Source: Nocardia sp. NBC_00565 (GTDB lineage: Bacteria; Actinomycetota; Actinomycetes; Mycobacteriales; Mycobacteriaceae). From it: a stretch of 64,000 nucleotides of DNA. Below the pieces are notes generated by a model. It searched no databases. It was not told the origin of the DNA and saw only the letters and a program-made list of their open reading frames with translations. Location: contig NZ_CP107785.1 of NCBI RefSeq assembly GCF_036345915.1, positions 7,998,001-8,062,000 on the forward strand, written 5' to 3'. The position numbers and the translations under genes are program-made. How positions within the stretch are numbered: position 1 is the stretch's first letter; each line of letters begins with the position of its first letter. Shown here in pieces: positions 8,344 to 16,390 of the stretch.

Positions 8344-8856
8344 GTGAGTGCGCGAGATACCCAGCGCACCAGGGTGTATGACGCCGAGCAGTTGGTGCGT
8401 GGGGTGTTCGATCGAGCCGATGAGCACGGCAACCGTACGGTCGAGCTCTACGGCTCGCACATCACGTTGCCGATCGAGCGGCGTTTCGCTTCGGTCGAGT
8501 CGGTGCAGACCTACGCCGATAAGGTGCTGGGGCTGAATTGGGTTCGGGCGCAATGGGATCGTGCCGCGACACCGGTCCGGGTCCGATCGCGCGCCGGCAC
8601 GAGCGCCGCGCATTACGAGGCCGCGGACGCCGTGCTCGCGGTCCCGCTGCACACCGGGGCCACCGCATGGGCGCTGCGCGAACTGGTGATCCTGCACGAA
8701 CTGGCCCACCACCTCGAGCCCGCCGCGGCGTCGGTGGCACCGCACGGCCCCGAATTCTGCGGTCGCTACCTCGAACTCGTCGACGGCATCATCGGCCCCG
8801 AGGCGTGCCTGGTCCTGCGCACATCCATGCTCGGCTGCGGCGTCCGCCTCACCTGA
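8344..8856 (+). CDS. Putative zinc metallohydrolase (TIGR04338-like)
   Basis: A 170-residue protein if started at GTG 8344, giving MSARDTQRTRVYDAEQL, a typical family N-terminus. The open frame upstream is cysteine-rich and implausible. HELAHH at residues 118-123 is a zinc-binding HExxH motif, and H134 in PHGPEF is a likely third ligand. No signal peptide is seen, so it acts in the cytoplasm. It probably pairs functionally with the DUF2786 gene 170 bases upstream. Whether it is a true protease is unproven; the family is named only as a putative metallohydrolase. Confidence 0.75.
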   Translation: MSARDTQRTRVYDAEQLVRGVFDRADEHGNRTVELYGSHITLPIERRFASVESVQTYADKVLGLNWVRAQWDRAATPVRVRSRAGTSAAHYEAADAVLAVPLHTGATAWALRELVILHELAHHLEPAAASVAPHGPEFCGRYLELVDGIIGPEACLVLRTSMLGCGVRLT

Positions 8857-9304
8857 CTTCCGCCTCGTGTGCGCCGTCGACAGCCGCACGCCGTTTTATC
8901 GTCGAGTCGCCGGCCCGGGTCGGAGTTGAGCTCCGTCAGCGGCAGCCGCACTTCACCCTTCGATCAGGTATGCGATATCGGTGAGCGCTGCCGCTGTATG
9001 GCCGACGCCGCAAGTCGGTGCGTTCAGGCCGGGGTTGGTGACTGCTGGCTGTTTTGTCAGTGATTGTTGGTGTTCCTCCGCGATCATGGGGTCGGAAACA
9101 CCGCGGGGTGGCTGGATTCACCGGCCGCGCGTTCGGTCGCGAATCGGCTTCTGGCGTGTCGGGTGGGAATGCTGTTGTGTCGCCAGCAGAGCGGATACGG
9201 TCGAACATGTGAGCGAAACCGTCACGGGTGCGGGCAGAGCCACCCGCCATCGACCGGGGAGTGAAAACCCCTGCCACGCAGGACCTCAGGGCCGTGTAAC
9301 TCAT
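8857..9304. other. Intergenic region upstream of the orphan tnpB
   Basis: No convincing gene is seen in these 448 bases. Short frames here have poor codon character and no good ribosome-binding site. Just before tnpB there are short inverted segments, CCGGGGAGTG with AACCCCTG and CCTG with CAGG around 9258-9292, which may belong to the left end of the element. I could not define the boundary with flanking host sequence. Confidence 0.4.
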
Positions 9305-10516
9305 ATGCAGGGTGTGCGTTTCGAGCTGGCCCCTACCCCGGAGCAGGCGGTTGTGATGGGCCGCTATTGTGGCCTGTCGCGGGCGGTGGAGAACTTCTGC
9401 CTCGAGATCGTGGGCAAGAAATGGGCGCAACGCAAGGCCGAGGAGTCCTACGGTCTGTCCGGTGATGAGTTGACCGCAGTGCCGTGGACGGCACCGGCTT
9501 TGGAGCGGGAGTGGCGTGCCGCGCACCCGAGCCGCTATCCGTGGTTCACGCAAGACAAGATGTCTTCGCGGGTGCCGAAGGAGGCGTGCCGGGTGCGGGC
9601 GGCTGGGTTCGCCAACTACTTGAAATCGAAGACGGGAAAACGTCGGGGTGCACGGATCGGGTTCCCGACGTGGCGTAAACGCAAGCATGGCTCCCGATTC
9701 CGTTACGACGCCGACCGCGCCGCACCCCGCGGTGAACACACTGTGAAACTACCCGGTGTAGGCGACGTCGCCGCCCGTGAAGACATGTCGTGGCTGACCG
9801 AGCGTCTGGCCGATGGTCGTGCCCGGATTCTGGGGTCCACGATCCGGGAGCAGGGCGGACGGTGGTGGATCTCCTTCCAACTCGAGGTCGACCGCACCGA
9901 CATCAACACCCGCCGCATGGTGCCCGCCGATGCCCCCCGATGCGGAATCGACCTGGGCCTGAAGACCTTCGCGGTCCTGACCAATGAGGACGGCAGCACC
10001 GAGGAGATTCACGCCCCCAAGCCGTTGCGCGCCGCGCAACGCGCCCTGGCGCGTGCCAACCAAAAACTTGCGCGGACCGGGCGGGAGTCAAAGAACCGGA
10101 TTAAGGCGCGGGTGCGGGTGGCGCGGCTGCATCTGCGGGTCGCGGGTCGGCGACACGATTTTCTGCACAAGACCACCACGCGGTTGGCGAGAACCAAGTC
10201 GGCTATCGCGGTGGAAACGTTGAATGTCGCGGGGATGGTGCGGAATCGGCGCCTGTCTCGGGCGATCTCGGATGCGGGGTTCGCTGAGTTCGTGCGCCTG
10301 CTCGAGTACAAAGCCGACTGGTACGGGGCCACGGTGTGGAAGGCGGACCGCTGGTTCGCCTCCTCGAAGACCTGCGGGCCATGTGGGTGGGTCCACACGG
10401 AACTGACGTTGGCGGACCGGAGTTGGGCGTGCCCGGGGTGTGGTGTGGTCCATGACCGCGACCGCAACGCGGCCGGTAACCTACTCGCGGCGATGCTCGC
10501 CGACGTCGCTGGTTGA
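9305..10516 (+). CDS. tnpB: TnpB-family RNA-guided nuclease (orphan, IS605/IS607 OrfB)
   Basis: A 403-residue TnpB with all RuvC-like residues visible: Asp in GIDLGLKTFAVL, Glu in AVETLNVAGM and Asp in HDRDRNAAGN. A zinc ribbon (CGPCGW followed by CPGCG) lies between the last two. The N-terminal wedge and helix-turn-helix part is intact. ATG at 9305 follows the sequence CTCAT, with no strong Shine-Dalgarno site. No tnpA or serine resolvase gene lies beside it, so it is an orphan or IS1341-like copy. It is only distantly related to the TnpB at 36-37 kb. TnpB proteins cut DNA guided by an RNA made from the element's right end. Confidence 0.9.
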   Translation: MQGVRFELAPTPEQAVVMGRYCGLSRAVENFCLEIVGKKWAQRKAEESYGLSGDELTAVPWTAPALEREWRAAHPSRYPWFTQDKMSSRVPKEACRVRAAGFANYLKSKTGKRRGARIGFPTWRKRKHGSRFRYDADRAAPRGEHTVKLPGVGDVAAREDMSWLTERLADGRARILGSTIREQGGRWWISFQLEVDRTDINTRRMVPADAPRCGIDLGLKTFAVLTNEDGSTEEIHAPKPLRAAQRALARANQKLARTGRESKNRIKARVRVARLHLRVAGRRHDFLHKTTTRLARTKSAIAVETLNVAGMVRNRRLSRAISDAGFAEFVRLLEYKADWYGATVWKADRWFASSKTCGPCGWVHTELTLADRSWACPGCGVVHDRDRNAAGNLLAAMLADVAG

Positions 10517-10650
10517 CAAGAGAGGTCGTCCTCGCCGGGAAGTTCCCCGGAGAGGTGAAACGCCTTGCCGAGACCATGTAAGTCCATGCTCTCCGGAGCG
10601 GGCGGCGGTCGGTGACGCAGGAAGAAGATCAGCGAGATAATCACTGAAAT

Positions 10651-11613
10651 TCACGCAACGGTCAGTTCGCGTACTCGGGCCAAGCGGTTCTCCCACCATT
10701 GGGTGCGGGCCGGGTCGGGGTGGCGGTAGCGCTCCAGCAGGGCCGGGTCGGGTGTTGGCGGGGTTTTCGGGACCGGGAGGAAGCCGTCGACTGGGCGTAG
10801 TGATTCGTTGACGAGGTCGCCTTCGAGGAGCGATAGAGTGCCCAGGCCACAGGCGAAGTCGAGGTCCGGCAGGGCGGCGGCGAGTGCGAGTTGGGCGGCG
10901 AGGCCGATGCTGGTCTCGAGGGCGGAGGACACCACGCATGGCAGACCGGCGGCCTCGGCGACCTGGAGTGCGCGGCGCACCCCGCCCAATGGCGTGCACT
11001 TGAGGACCGCGATATCGGCGGCACCGGCCACCGCGACGCGCAGCGGATCCTCGGCGCGGCGGATGGATTCGTCGGCGGCGATCCGCACATCGACCCGTCG
11101 GCGCACCGCCGCCAGCTCATCGATGGTGCGGCACGGTTGCTCGACGTATTCCAAACCGCCTGCGGCACGGTCGATCTGCTTGATGTGCGCGACCGCGGTA
11201 TCGACATCCCAGACCGCATTGGCATCCACGCGAACCGATCCGTCCGGGCCGAGCGCATCCCGCACCGCCTCGACCCGCGCCAGATCCTCGCCCAGCGAAT
11301 CGGCATGATCGGCGACCTTGACCTTCGCCGTGTGGCACCCGGACCCGGCCACGATCGCATGCGCCCGCACCGGATCGACCGCGGGCACCGTGCAATTGAT
11401 CGGAATCCGCTCGCGCACCGGCTCCGGCCACCCCGCCGTCACCTGTTCCACCGCGGTCGCCAGCCACCCCGCCGCCTCCCGATCGTCGTATTCGGGAAAC
11501 GGACAGAACTCACCCCACCCGAGCGGACCCTCGATCAACATCCCCTCGCGCACCGTGATGCCGCGGAACCGGGTCCGCATCGGAATCGCGTAGACAAAGG
11601 TTTCGGTGCTCAC
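10651..11613 (-). CDS. menC: o-Succinylbenzoate synthase
   Basis: A 320-residue enolase-superfamily enzyme of menaquinone biosynthesis, which dehydrates SHCHC to o-succinylbenzoate in the cytoplasm. Active-site features are visible: KVKV (catalytic lysine) around residue 97, the metal ligands in DANAVWD, EQPC and ADES, and the second lysine in VLKCTP. The length fits the short actinobacterial MenC class. No other men gene is adjacent in the window. The start ATG at 11613 gives MSTETFVYAIPMRTRFRG, a normal family beginning. Confidence 0.9.
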   Translation of the reverse strand: MSTETFVYAIPMRTRFRGITVREGMLIEGPLGWGEFCPFPEYDDREAAGWLATAVEQVTAGWPEPVRERIPINCTVPAVDPVRAHAIVAGSGCHTAKVKVADHADSLGEDLARVEAVRDALGPDGSVRVDANAVWDVDTAVAHIKQIDRAAGGLEYVEQPCRTIDELAAVRRRVDVRIAADESIRRAEDPLRVAVAGAADIAVLKCTPLGGVRRALQVAEAAGLPCVVSSALETSIGLAAQLALAAALPDLDFACGLGTLSLLEGDLVNESLRPVDGFLPVPKTPPTPDPALLERYRHPDPARTQWWENRLARVRELTVA

Positions 11614-11742
11614 CCGGTCAGCCTACGTATCGCAGTGCCTCCGAGGTTTGGACACGTGAACACCATGTGCTGGTGCAGGCAGACGTCGACTCGGTGTCGA
11701 GAAGGATGCAACAGCATCTTCGTTGATCGGGAGTTGTCGTAT

Positions 11743-11869
11743 GTCGCTGTCGCTGTCGCTGTTGGTGTTGGTGTTGGTGTTGCGGGAGTTCTGATGGTTG
11801 ACGGCGTCGGATGCCGGTCGGACGGTGGGCGTGCTCGGACGGTGGGCGTGCTCGACGGCGGGCGTGCGT
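11743..11869. repeat. Hexanucleotide and 17-bp tandem repeats upstream of menC
   Basis: Positions 11743-11778 hold three GTCGCT units followed by three GTTGGT units. From 11819 there are two exact copies of CGGACGGTGGGCGTGCT and a third diverged copy (to about 11869). The 284-base gap between menC and the NmrA-like gene has no convincing gene. These are simple-sequence tracts that could vary in length between strains. Confidence 0.65.
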
Positions 11870-11897
11870 TGGTGGGAACAGCACGATTCTGGGCGGG

Positions 11898-12755
11898 TCA
11901 GCGGAAGTCGTTGGCGTGGTCGGCCGCCCACTGTGTGTAGGTGCGTGGGGCACGGCCGGTCACCGACTCAGCGGTGGGGCCGATATGGGCGGGGGTGGTG
12001 CCCAGTGTTGCCCACATGTCGAGTACCGGCTTGAACATGAACTCCGCTGCCTGCTCGTAGGTCAGCTCGACCAGTTCGATCGGTGCGCCGATGGCGGCCG
12101 CGATGGCGTCGACCATCGCCCGCTGCGACAGCGATTCCGGTCCGGTCAACGGGTAGATCTTCCCGGCATGTCCGGGCTCGGTGAGCGCGGTGACCGCGGC
12201 CGCCGCCATATCCGCCTCGTGGATCGGGTTCAGTTGCAGATCTGGAAACGGCAGGCGCACAACGCGTTCGGATTTGATCGACGATATCCAGCCGCGCGCG
12301 TTGGCCGCGAACGCGCCCGGCCGCAGAATGGTCAGCGCGAGACCGGAGTCCTGCAGGGGCCGCTCCACCGCGAGATGCTTTGCGCCGATGGGATTGTCGC
12401 CGCTCTCGGCCGCGATCGACGACAGCAGCACCACCTGCTCGACGCCGACGGAGGCTGCCGCGCTGATGAAGTTCTCGATGCCTTCGGGCTCCGCGTAGAG
12501 GAAAACCCGCTCGATGCCGTCGAGCGCCGCGGCTACCGACTTCGGATCGGTTTGGTCGTACGCGACCACATCGACGCCGTCGGGCACGGTGGACTTCGCG
12601 GGGTCGGAACTGGCCGCCCGCACCGATTTTCCGGCGGCCAGCAGCTGATCGATGACAGCGCGGCCGACAATGCCGCGTGCGCCGGTGACGAGGTATGCCC
12701 TCCCGTCGCCCGGCCACCGCCCCTCATCGAATCGCTGCGCGATGCTGTGTGTCAT
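11898..12755 (-). CDS. NmrA-like NAD(P)-binding oxidoreductase
   Basis: A 285-residue atypical short-chain dehydrogenase of the NmrA/SDR_a5 type. The Rossmann motif VTGARGIVGRAV is near residues 23-34, and the LSSIAAES strand follows at about 110. It lacks the classical YxxxK pair, so it may be a redox sensor or a quinone/flavin-linked reductase rather than an alcohol dehydrogenase. Its ATG overlaps the stop of the TetR gene upstream by four bases (ATGA), so the two form a coupled operon and this protein is the probable effector of that regulator. Confidence 0.78.
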   Translation of the reverse strand: MTHSIAQRFDEGRWPGDGRAYLVTGARGIVGRAVIDQLLAAGKSVRAASSDPAKSTVPDGVDVVAYDQTDPKSVAAALDGIERVFLYAEPEGIENFISAAASVGVEQVVLLSSIAAESGDNPIGAKHLAVERPLQDSGLALTILRPGAFAANARGWISSIKSERVVRLPFPDLQLNPIHEADMAAAAVTALTEPGHAGKIYPLTGPESLSQRAMVDAIAAAIGAPIELVELTYEQAAEFMFKPVLDMWATLGTTPAHIGPTAESVTGRAPRTYTQWAADHANDFR

Positions 12756-13375
12756 GGTTGGTCTCCTTGAAAATCGGGTGTACTGAGATGAGCGAGGATC
12801 CGGCGCAATTGCTCGCCGTATCGCTGTTCGAATTCCGGTGTCCGCGCGTCCATTCCGAACAGATCACGCACCTGGACGGGCAGCAGCAGCGGGGCCATCA
12901 CCATGCCCATCACGGCGAGCTGGAGCGACGCGGCATCGAGATCGGCGGCGATCTCGCCACGCTCCTGCCGTCTTCGGGTTTCGGCCAGATCCGACTCGGC
13001 GAGTGGGTTCGTCGTGTCCGGCGGCGCGTCGTCGGAGAGTCCGCGCCACATGACCAGGCGGGTGCCGCGTGGATCGGCGAGTGCGTGCCGCAGGTAGCGG
13101 GTCACGATCTCGCTGAGCGGCAGGGCCGGGTCGGCGAATTCGGCCTCGGTATCGAGCCACTGCTGTTGCAGTGCCTGGTAGAGACCGGCCTTGCCGCCGA
13201 AGTAATAGGTGATGAGCTGCTTGTTCACTCCAGCGCGGCTGGCGATGTCGCCGACGCGCGCACCCGCGTATCCGCGAGCCGAGAATTCATCGAAGGCCGC
13301 GTCGAGCAGACAGCGCTTGGTGCGTTCGGCATCGCGGACACGGGTTTCGGGCTCGGGGGTCCGGTGGCTGGGCAC
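12752..13375 (-). CDS. TetR-family transcriptional regulator
   Basis: A 207-residue regulator starting at GTG 13375. The helix-turn-helix (VGDIASRAGVNKQLITYYF) is near residues 41-59, followed by a C-terminal ligand-binding domain of the TetR_C type ending about residue 195. It is first in a two-gene operon with the NmrA-like oxidoreductase. An AT-rich palindrome about 33 bases upstream of its start is a likely operator, so autoregulation is expected. The ligand is unknown. Confidence 0.85.
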   Translation of the reverse strand: MPSHRTPEPETRVRDAERTKRCLLDAAFDEFSARGYAGARVGDIASRAGVNKQLITYYFGGKAGLYQALQQQWLDTEAEFADPALPLSEIVTRYLRHALADPRGTRLVMWRGLSDDAPPDTTNPLAESDLAETRRRQERGEIAADLDAASLQLAVMGMVMAPLLLPVQVRDLFGMDARTPEFEQRYGEQLRRILAHLSTPDFQGDQP

Positions 13376-13407
13376 AGCGTCAGCCTAACCACTAATTTTA
13401 CAACTGG

Positions 13408-13420
13408 CTAATTGAATTAG
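13408..13420. promoter_or_regulatory. Candidate TetR operator
   Basis: CTAATTGAATTAG is a perfect palindrome with 6-base arms around a central G, with a further half site CTAATT just to the left (13391-13396). It sits in an AT-rich stretch between the TetR gene and the divergent membrane-protein gene, the usual place for a TetR operator. Binding is inferred. Confidence 0.55.
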
Positions 13421-13428
13421 AGGTCTGG

Positions 13429-13821
13429 ATGATTCTGGCACCCGTTGCTCGGATCGCCGAGTCTGGTCATGCTGGGCGAATGGGGTCGCGCCGATGGGAG
13501 CAACGGCTGTCCAGCATCGTCGCGGCGGTGCTCGGTTCGGTGATCGCGCTCGGATTCGGTTGGCTGGTGGCCATTTTCGTGCCGCTGTACGAATTACTCG
13601 GCCGCGACGCCGATCCCGGCGGCGGCGTCCGCTATCTGCCTGTCGCGTATGGAATTGCCTGGGTGGGCATTGCGTTCTCGCTGGTCGCGGTGGGTGTCAT
13701 GGTGGTGGAGAAGGTGCGCGCCCGCCGTCGGATCGCTTGGACCCCGTTGATGGCGGTGCCATTGATCGCCGAGTCGTGGTTGCTCGGCTTTCTGGTGGCG
13801 GTGGTGCTGGTTTCGATATGA
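13429..13821 (+). CDS. Small three-helix membrane protein
   Basis: A 130-residue protein with three hydrophobic segments (about residues 30-52, 70-94 and 105-129) and no recognised catalytic motif. ATG at 13429 begins nine bases from the candidate operator palindrome; an internal ATG at 13480 (MGSRRWEQRL) would shorten it to 113 residues and gives a more usual start. Neither has a strong Shine-Dalgarno site. It is divergent from the TetR/NmrA operon and may share its control region. I do not recognise the family. Confidence 0.6.
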   Translation: MILAPVARIAESGHAGRMGSRRWEQRLSSIVAAVLGSVIALGFGWLVAIFVPLYELLGRDADPGGGVRYLPVAYGIAWVGIAFSLVAVGVMVVEKVRARRRIAWTPLMAVPLIAESWLLGFLVAVVLVSI

Positions 13822-13823
13822 AT

Positions 13824-13848
13824 GCGGCGGCACCGGTGGTGCCGCCGC
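13824..13848. terminator. Hairpin between convergent genes
   Basis: GCGGCGGCACC and its exact complement are separated by three bases, giving an 11-bp GC stem. It lies right after the membrane-protein stop and just before the thiolase stop on the other strand. Confidence 0.65.
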
Positions 13849-13858
13849 AGGCGATTCG

Positions 13859-15028
13859 TCAGAGTCGTTCGAGAATGGTCGCGTTCGCCAAACCGCCTGC
13901 CTCGCACATGGTTTGCAGGCCGTAGCGGGCGCCGCGGTCCTGCATGGCGGACACCAGGGTGGTCATCAGGCGGGCGCCGGACGCGCCGAGCGGATGGCCG
14001 ATGGCGATGGCGCCGCCGTTGACGTTGACTCGGGACAGATCCGCGCCGGTGTCCTGCGCCCAGGCCAGGACCACCGGGGAGAACGCCTCGTTGATCTCGA
14101 TCAGATCGATATCGGAGAGCTGGAGTCCGGCGCGCTGCAACACCTTTCGGGTCGCCGGGATGACCGCGGTCAGCATGAGCAGCGGATCGTCACCCACCAC
14201 CGCGAAGCTGTGCAGCCGGGCCAGCGGCCGCAGGCCGAGTTCCTTGGCGCGCTCGCTGGTCATGATCAGTACCGCGGCACTGCCATCGCTGACCTGGCTC
14301 GCGGTCGCGGCGGTGATTTCCCAGCCGATCTGCGGAAAGCGTTCGGCCATGGCCGGGTCGTAGTAGGCCGGGCGCAGCTTGCCGAGGGTTTCCAGCGTGC
14401 TGCCGACCCGGATGCCCTCGTCGGTGCTCAGCCCGTTGATCGGGGCGAGTTCCCTGCTGAACAATCCGTTCTTCGTTGCCAGCGCGGCCTTTTCGTGGCT
14501 GCCAAGGGCGAACTCGTCGAGTTGGGTGCGGGTCAGGCCCCATTTGGCGGCGATCAGTTCGGCGCTGATGCCCTGCGATACCAGCCCCTCCGGGTAGCGC
14601 GCGGCGAAGCCGACGCCGGACAGGTCCTCGGATCCGACCAGGTTGGCGCCCATCGGAATCCGGCCCATCGACTCCACGCCCGCCGCGACCACGATGTCGT
14701 ACGCGCCGGAGATCACGCCCTGTGCGGCGAAATGAATGGCCTGCTGGCTGCTACCGCACTGCCGGTCGACCGTGGTCGCGGGCACCGATTCCGGATAGCC
14801 CGCCGCCAGCGCCGCGCGCCGGGTCATATTGGCGCCCTGTTCGCCGAACTGGGTGACGACGCCGCCGATCACATCATCGATGAGCACCGGATCGATGCCG
14901 CTGCGGTCCACTACCTCGCGCAGGCTGTGCGCCAGCAGGTCCACCGCGTTGACGTTGTGCAGTGCCCCGTTCGGCTTGCCCTTGCCGATCGGCGTGCGTA
15001 CCGCTTCGACGATCACCGCGTCTCTCAT
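13859..15028 (-). CDS. Acetyl-CoA acyltransferase (thiolase)
   Basis: A 389-residue thiolase that cleaves 3-ketoacyl-CoA in beta-oxidation-type pathways, or runs in reverse. The nucleophile is Cys91 in DRQCGSSQQA. The C-terminal HPLGASG (His) and MCEAGG (second Cys) complete the active site. The length is standard for FadA-type degradative thiolases. It is divergent from an HxlR regulator with direct repeats in the shared promoter, so that regulator probably controls it. The specific substrate cannot be told from sequence alone. Confidence 0.9.
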   Translation of the reverse strand: MRDAVIVEAVRTPIGKGKPNGALHNVNAVDLLAHSLREVVDRSGIDPVLIDDVIGGVVTQFGEQGANMTRRAALAAGYPESVPATTVDRQCGSSQQAIHFAAQGVISGAYDIVVAAGVESMGRIPMGANLVGSEDLSGVGFAARYPEGLVSQGISAELIAAKWGLTRTQLDEFALGSHEKAALATKNGLFSRELAPINGLSTDEGIRVGSTLETLGKLRPAYYDPAMAERFPQIGWEITAATASQVSDGSAAVLIMTSERAKELGLRPLARLHSFAVVGDDPLLMLTAVIPATRKVLQRAGLQLSDIDLIEINEAFSPVVLAWAQDTGADLSRVNVNGGAIAIGHPLGASGARLMTTLVSAMQDRGARYGLQTMCEAGGLANATILERL

Positions 15029-15081
15029 GGTGGCTCCCTTTCGAACCGTGAGCCGAGCTCCTGCGCCTGGCTCTATTGGAT

Positions 15082-15121
15082 TATAGTCAGGTTAACGCCT
15101 GGATATAGTCAACTCAAGTCA
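15082..15121. promoter_or_regulatory. Direct-repeat operator between thiolase and HxlR genes
   Basis: TATAGTCA occurs at 15082-15089 and again at 15104-15111, exactly 22 bases apart (about two helical turns), followed by AAGTCA at 15116-15121. A CAGG/CCTG inverted pair lies between. The array fills the space between the divergent thiolase and HxlR starts. Confidence 0.5.
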
Positions 15122-15130
15122 GATATCGCT

Positions 15131-15649
15131 ATGATGTTCGTCATGGCAGCCGTGATGGAAGGACCGTTGGCCGATCTGAGTGCGTGGCAACCCGATGAGT
15201 GCTCGATCGCGAAGGCGATGGACATGATCGGCACCCGCTCGGTGGTGCTGATCCTGCGCGAGGCGTACTACGGCACGACGCGTTTCGACGGCTTCGCCGC
15301 GCGCGTCGGCATCACCGATGCGGCCGCCGCCGGCCAACTCCGCAAGCTCACCGAGGCGGGCCTGCTCGCCAAACGGCCATATCAGGAAGCGGGTAAACGC
15401 ACCCGGCACGAGTACGTGCTCACCGATATGGGGCGCGACCTACTGCCCGCGGTGCTCGCGCTCATGCAATGGGGTGATGCGTATCTGCAGTCGGGGCCCG
15501 CGCCGCTGCTGCTGGTCGAGGAGTCGACCGGCGCGCCGGTCCGGGTTCAGGTCCGCAGCGATACGGGGAACGAGATCGAGCTGGAAAAGCTGGGTGTGCG
15601 GCTGAATCCGGAGTATGCGCGCAACCGTCGCGCCCGAGTCGAGTCGTAG
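15131..15649 (+). CDS. HxlR-family winged-helix regulator
   Basis: About 172 residues. The HxlR core is DECSIAKAMDMIGTRSVVLI, followed by a recognition region FAARVGITDAAAAGQLRKL. Conserved HEYVLTDMGRDLLP gives the wing. The start is uncertain: ATG codons at 15131, 15134, 15143 and 15155 are all in frame. The open frame extends far upstream, antisense to the thiolase, but that part is not coding. It is divergent from the thiolase gene across repeated TATAGTCA boxes, which suggests it represses that gene and itself. Confidence 0.8.
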   Translation: MMFVMAAVMEGPLADLSAWQPDECSIAKAMDMIGTRSVVLILREAYYGTTRFDGFAARVGITDAAAAGQLRKLTEAGLLAKRPYQEAGKRTRHEYVLTDMGRDLLPAVLALMQWGDAYLQSGPAPLLLVEESTGAPVRVQVRSDTGNEIELEKLGVRLNPEYARNRRARVES

Positions 15650-15704
15650 TTCATCGCGCGCCGACGTCTGCGCCTACACTCGCTCGAAATCCGAGGGGGA
15701 GAAT

Positions 15705-16310
15705 ATGCCGTCGTCTACATCGCCGCGCCTGATGGGCTGCCTGCTGCCACTGGCCGCCGTAATTCTCATGGTCGGGGGCTTCGCCGCCTACGTGAAACTC
15801 CTGTCCTGGTACGAGGACTCGCATCCGCCCGCCGCGGCCCCGCCCGATCTGTGCGCGGCAATCGGTTCCGGCCTCTTCGAGCGTTTGGTCCCGGATGGTG
15901 TGCCCGAGTCCAAGGCGATCTACTCCTCGGGGCCGGATGCGGCTTGTGAGTACTACACCGCCGAGGACCGCCCGATCGGCTCGGATAGCTATGGCTTCCT
16001 GGGGGTGCGGTTGCTGCGATATGGCCAGGTCGGGTGGGACTCGGGGGCCGAGCGCGCCGCCGACGCGCTCGTCGAATCCTGTGCGGGTAGTTCGGTTGCC
16101 GGGCAGTTCCACACGACGAGCGGCCTCGGTGACGCGGCCTGTGCTGTCGACAGCGACGAGGGTGAGGGCGGCACGGGGAAGGGTTCGGCTGTCGTTCGAC
16201 GCGGCGCGGATCTGTTCTGGGTGAACTTCTATACGCACCCGGGCACCGCTGAACAAGCTCGGCAGGCGGTCACCGAGACAGCACTCGCGGCCCTCCAAGC
16301 GGTCCGCTGA
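15705..16310 (+). CDS. Membrane-anchored secreted protein of unknown function
   Basis: A 201-residue protein starting at ATG 15705, with GAGGGGGA nine bases upstream. One N-terminal membrane helix (about residues 11-33) is followed by an extracytoplasmic domain with four cysteines, in a DLCAAIG / CEYYT / ESCAGS / DAACAVD pattern. The spacing resembles DUF3558-type actinobacterial envelope proteins, but I cannot assign it firmly. It stands alone and ends at a perfect bidirectional hairpin. Confidence 0.65.
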   Translation: MPSSTSPRLMGCLLPLAAVILMVGGFAAYVKLLSWYEDSHPPAAAPPDLCAAIGSGLFERLVPDGVPESKAIYSSGPDAACEYYTAEDRPIGSDSYGFLGVRLLRYGQVGWDSGAERAADALVESCAGSSVAGQFHTTSGLGDAACAVDSDEGEGGTGKGSAVVRRGADLFWVNFYTHPGTAEQARQAVTETALAALQAVR

Positions 16311-16326
16311 AAGCTCGGAAACTGTT

Positions 16327-16373
16327 CTGAGCGTGCACTTTTCGCAGGAATTGCCCGAAAAGTGCACGCTCAG
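16327..16373. terminator. Bidirectional terminator hairpin
   Basis: Perfect 18-base arms (CTGAGCGTGCACTTTTCG at 16327-16344 and its complement at 16356-16373) flank an 11-base loop. It sits between convergent genes, the membrane-anchored protein and sugC. Confidence 0.85.
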
Positions 16374-16390
16374 CGCAATCGAGACCCGGG

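Noticed and set aside
8857..9304. Short open frames upstream of the orphan tnpB
   Set aside because: They lack convincing starts, have cysteine- and arginine-heavy composition typical of non-coding frames, and match nothing recognisable.
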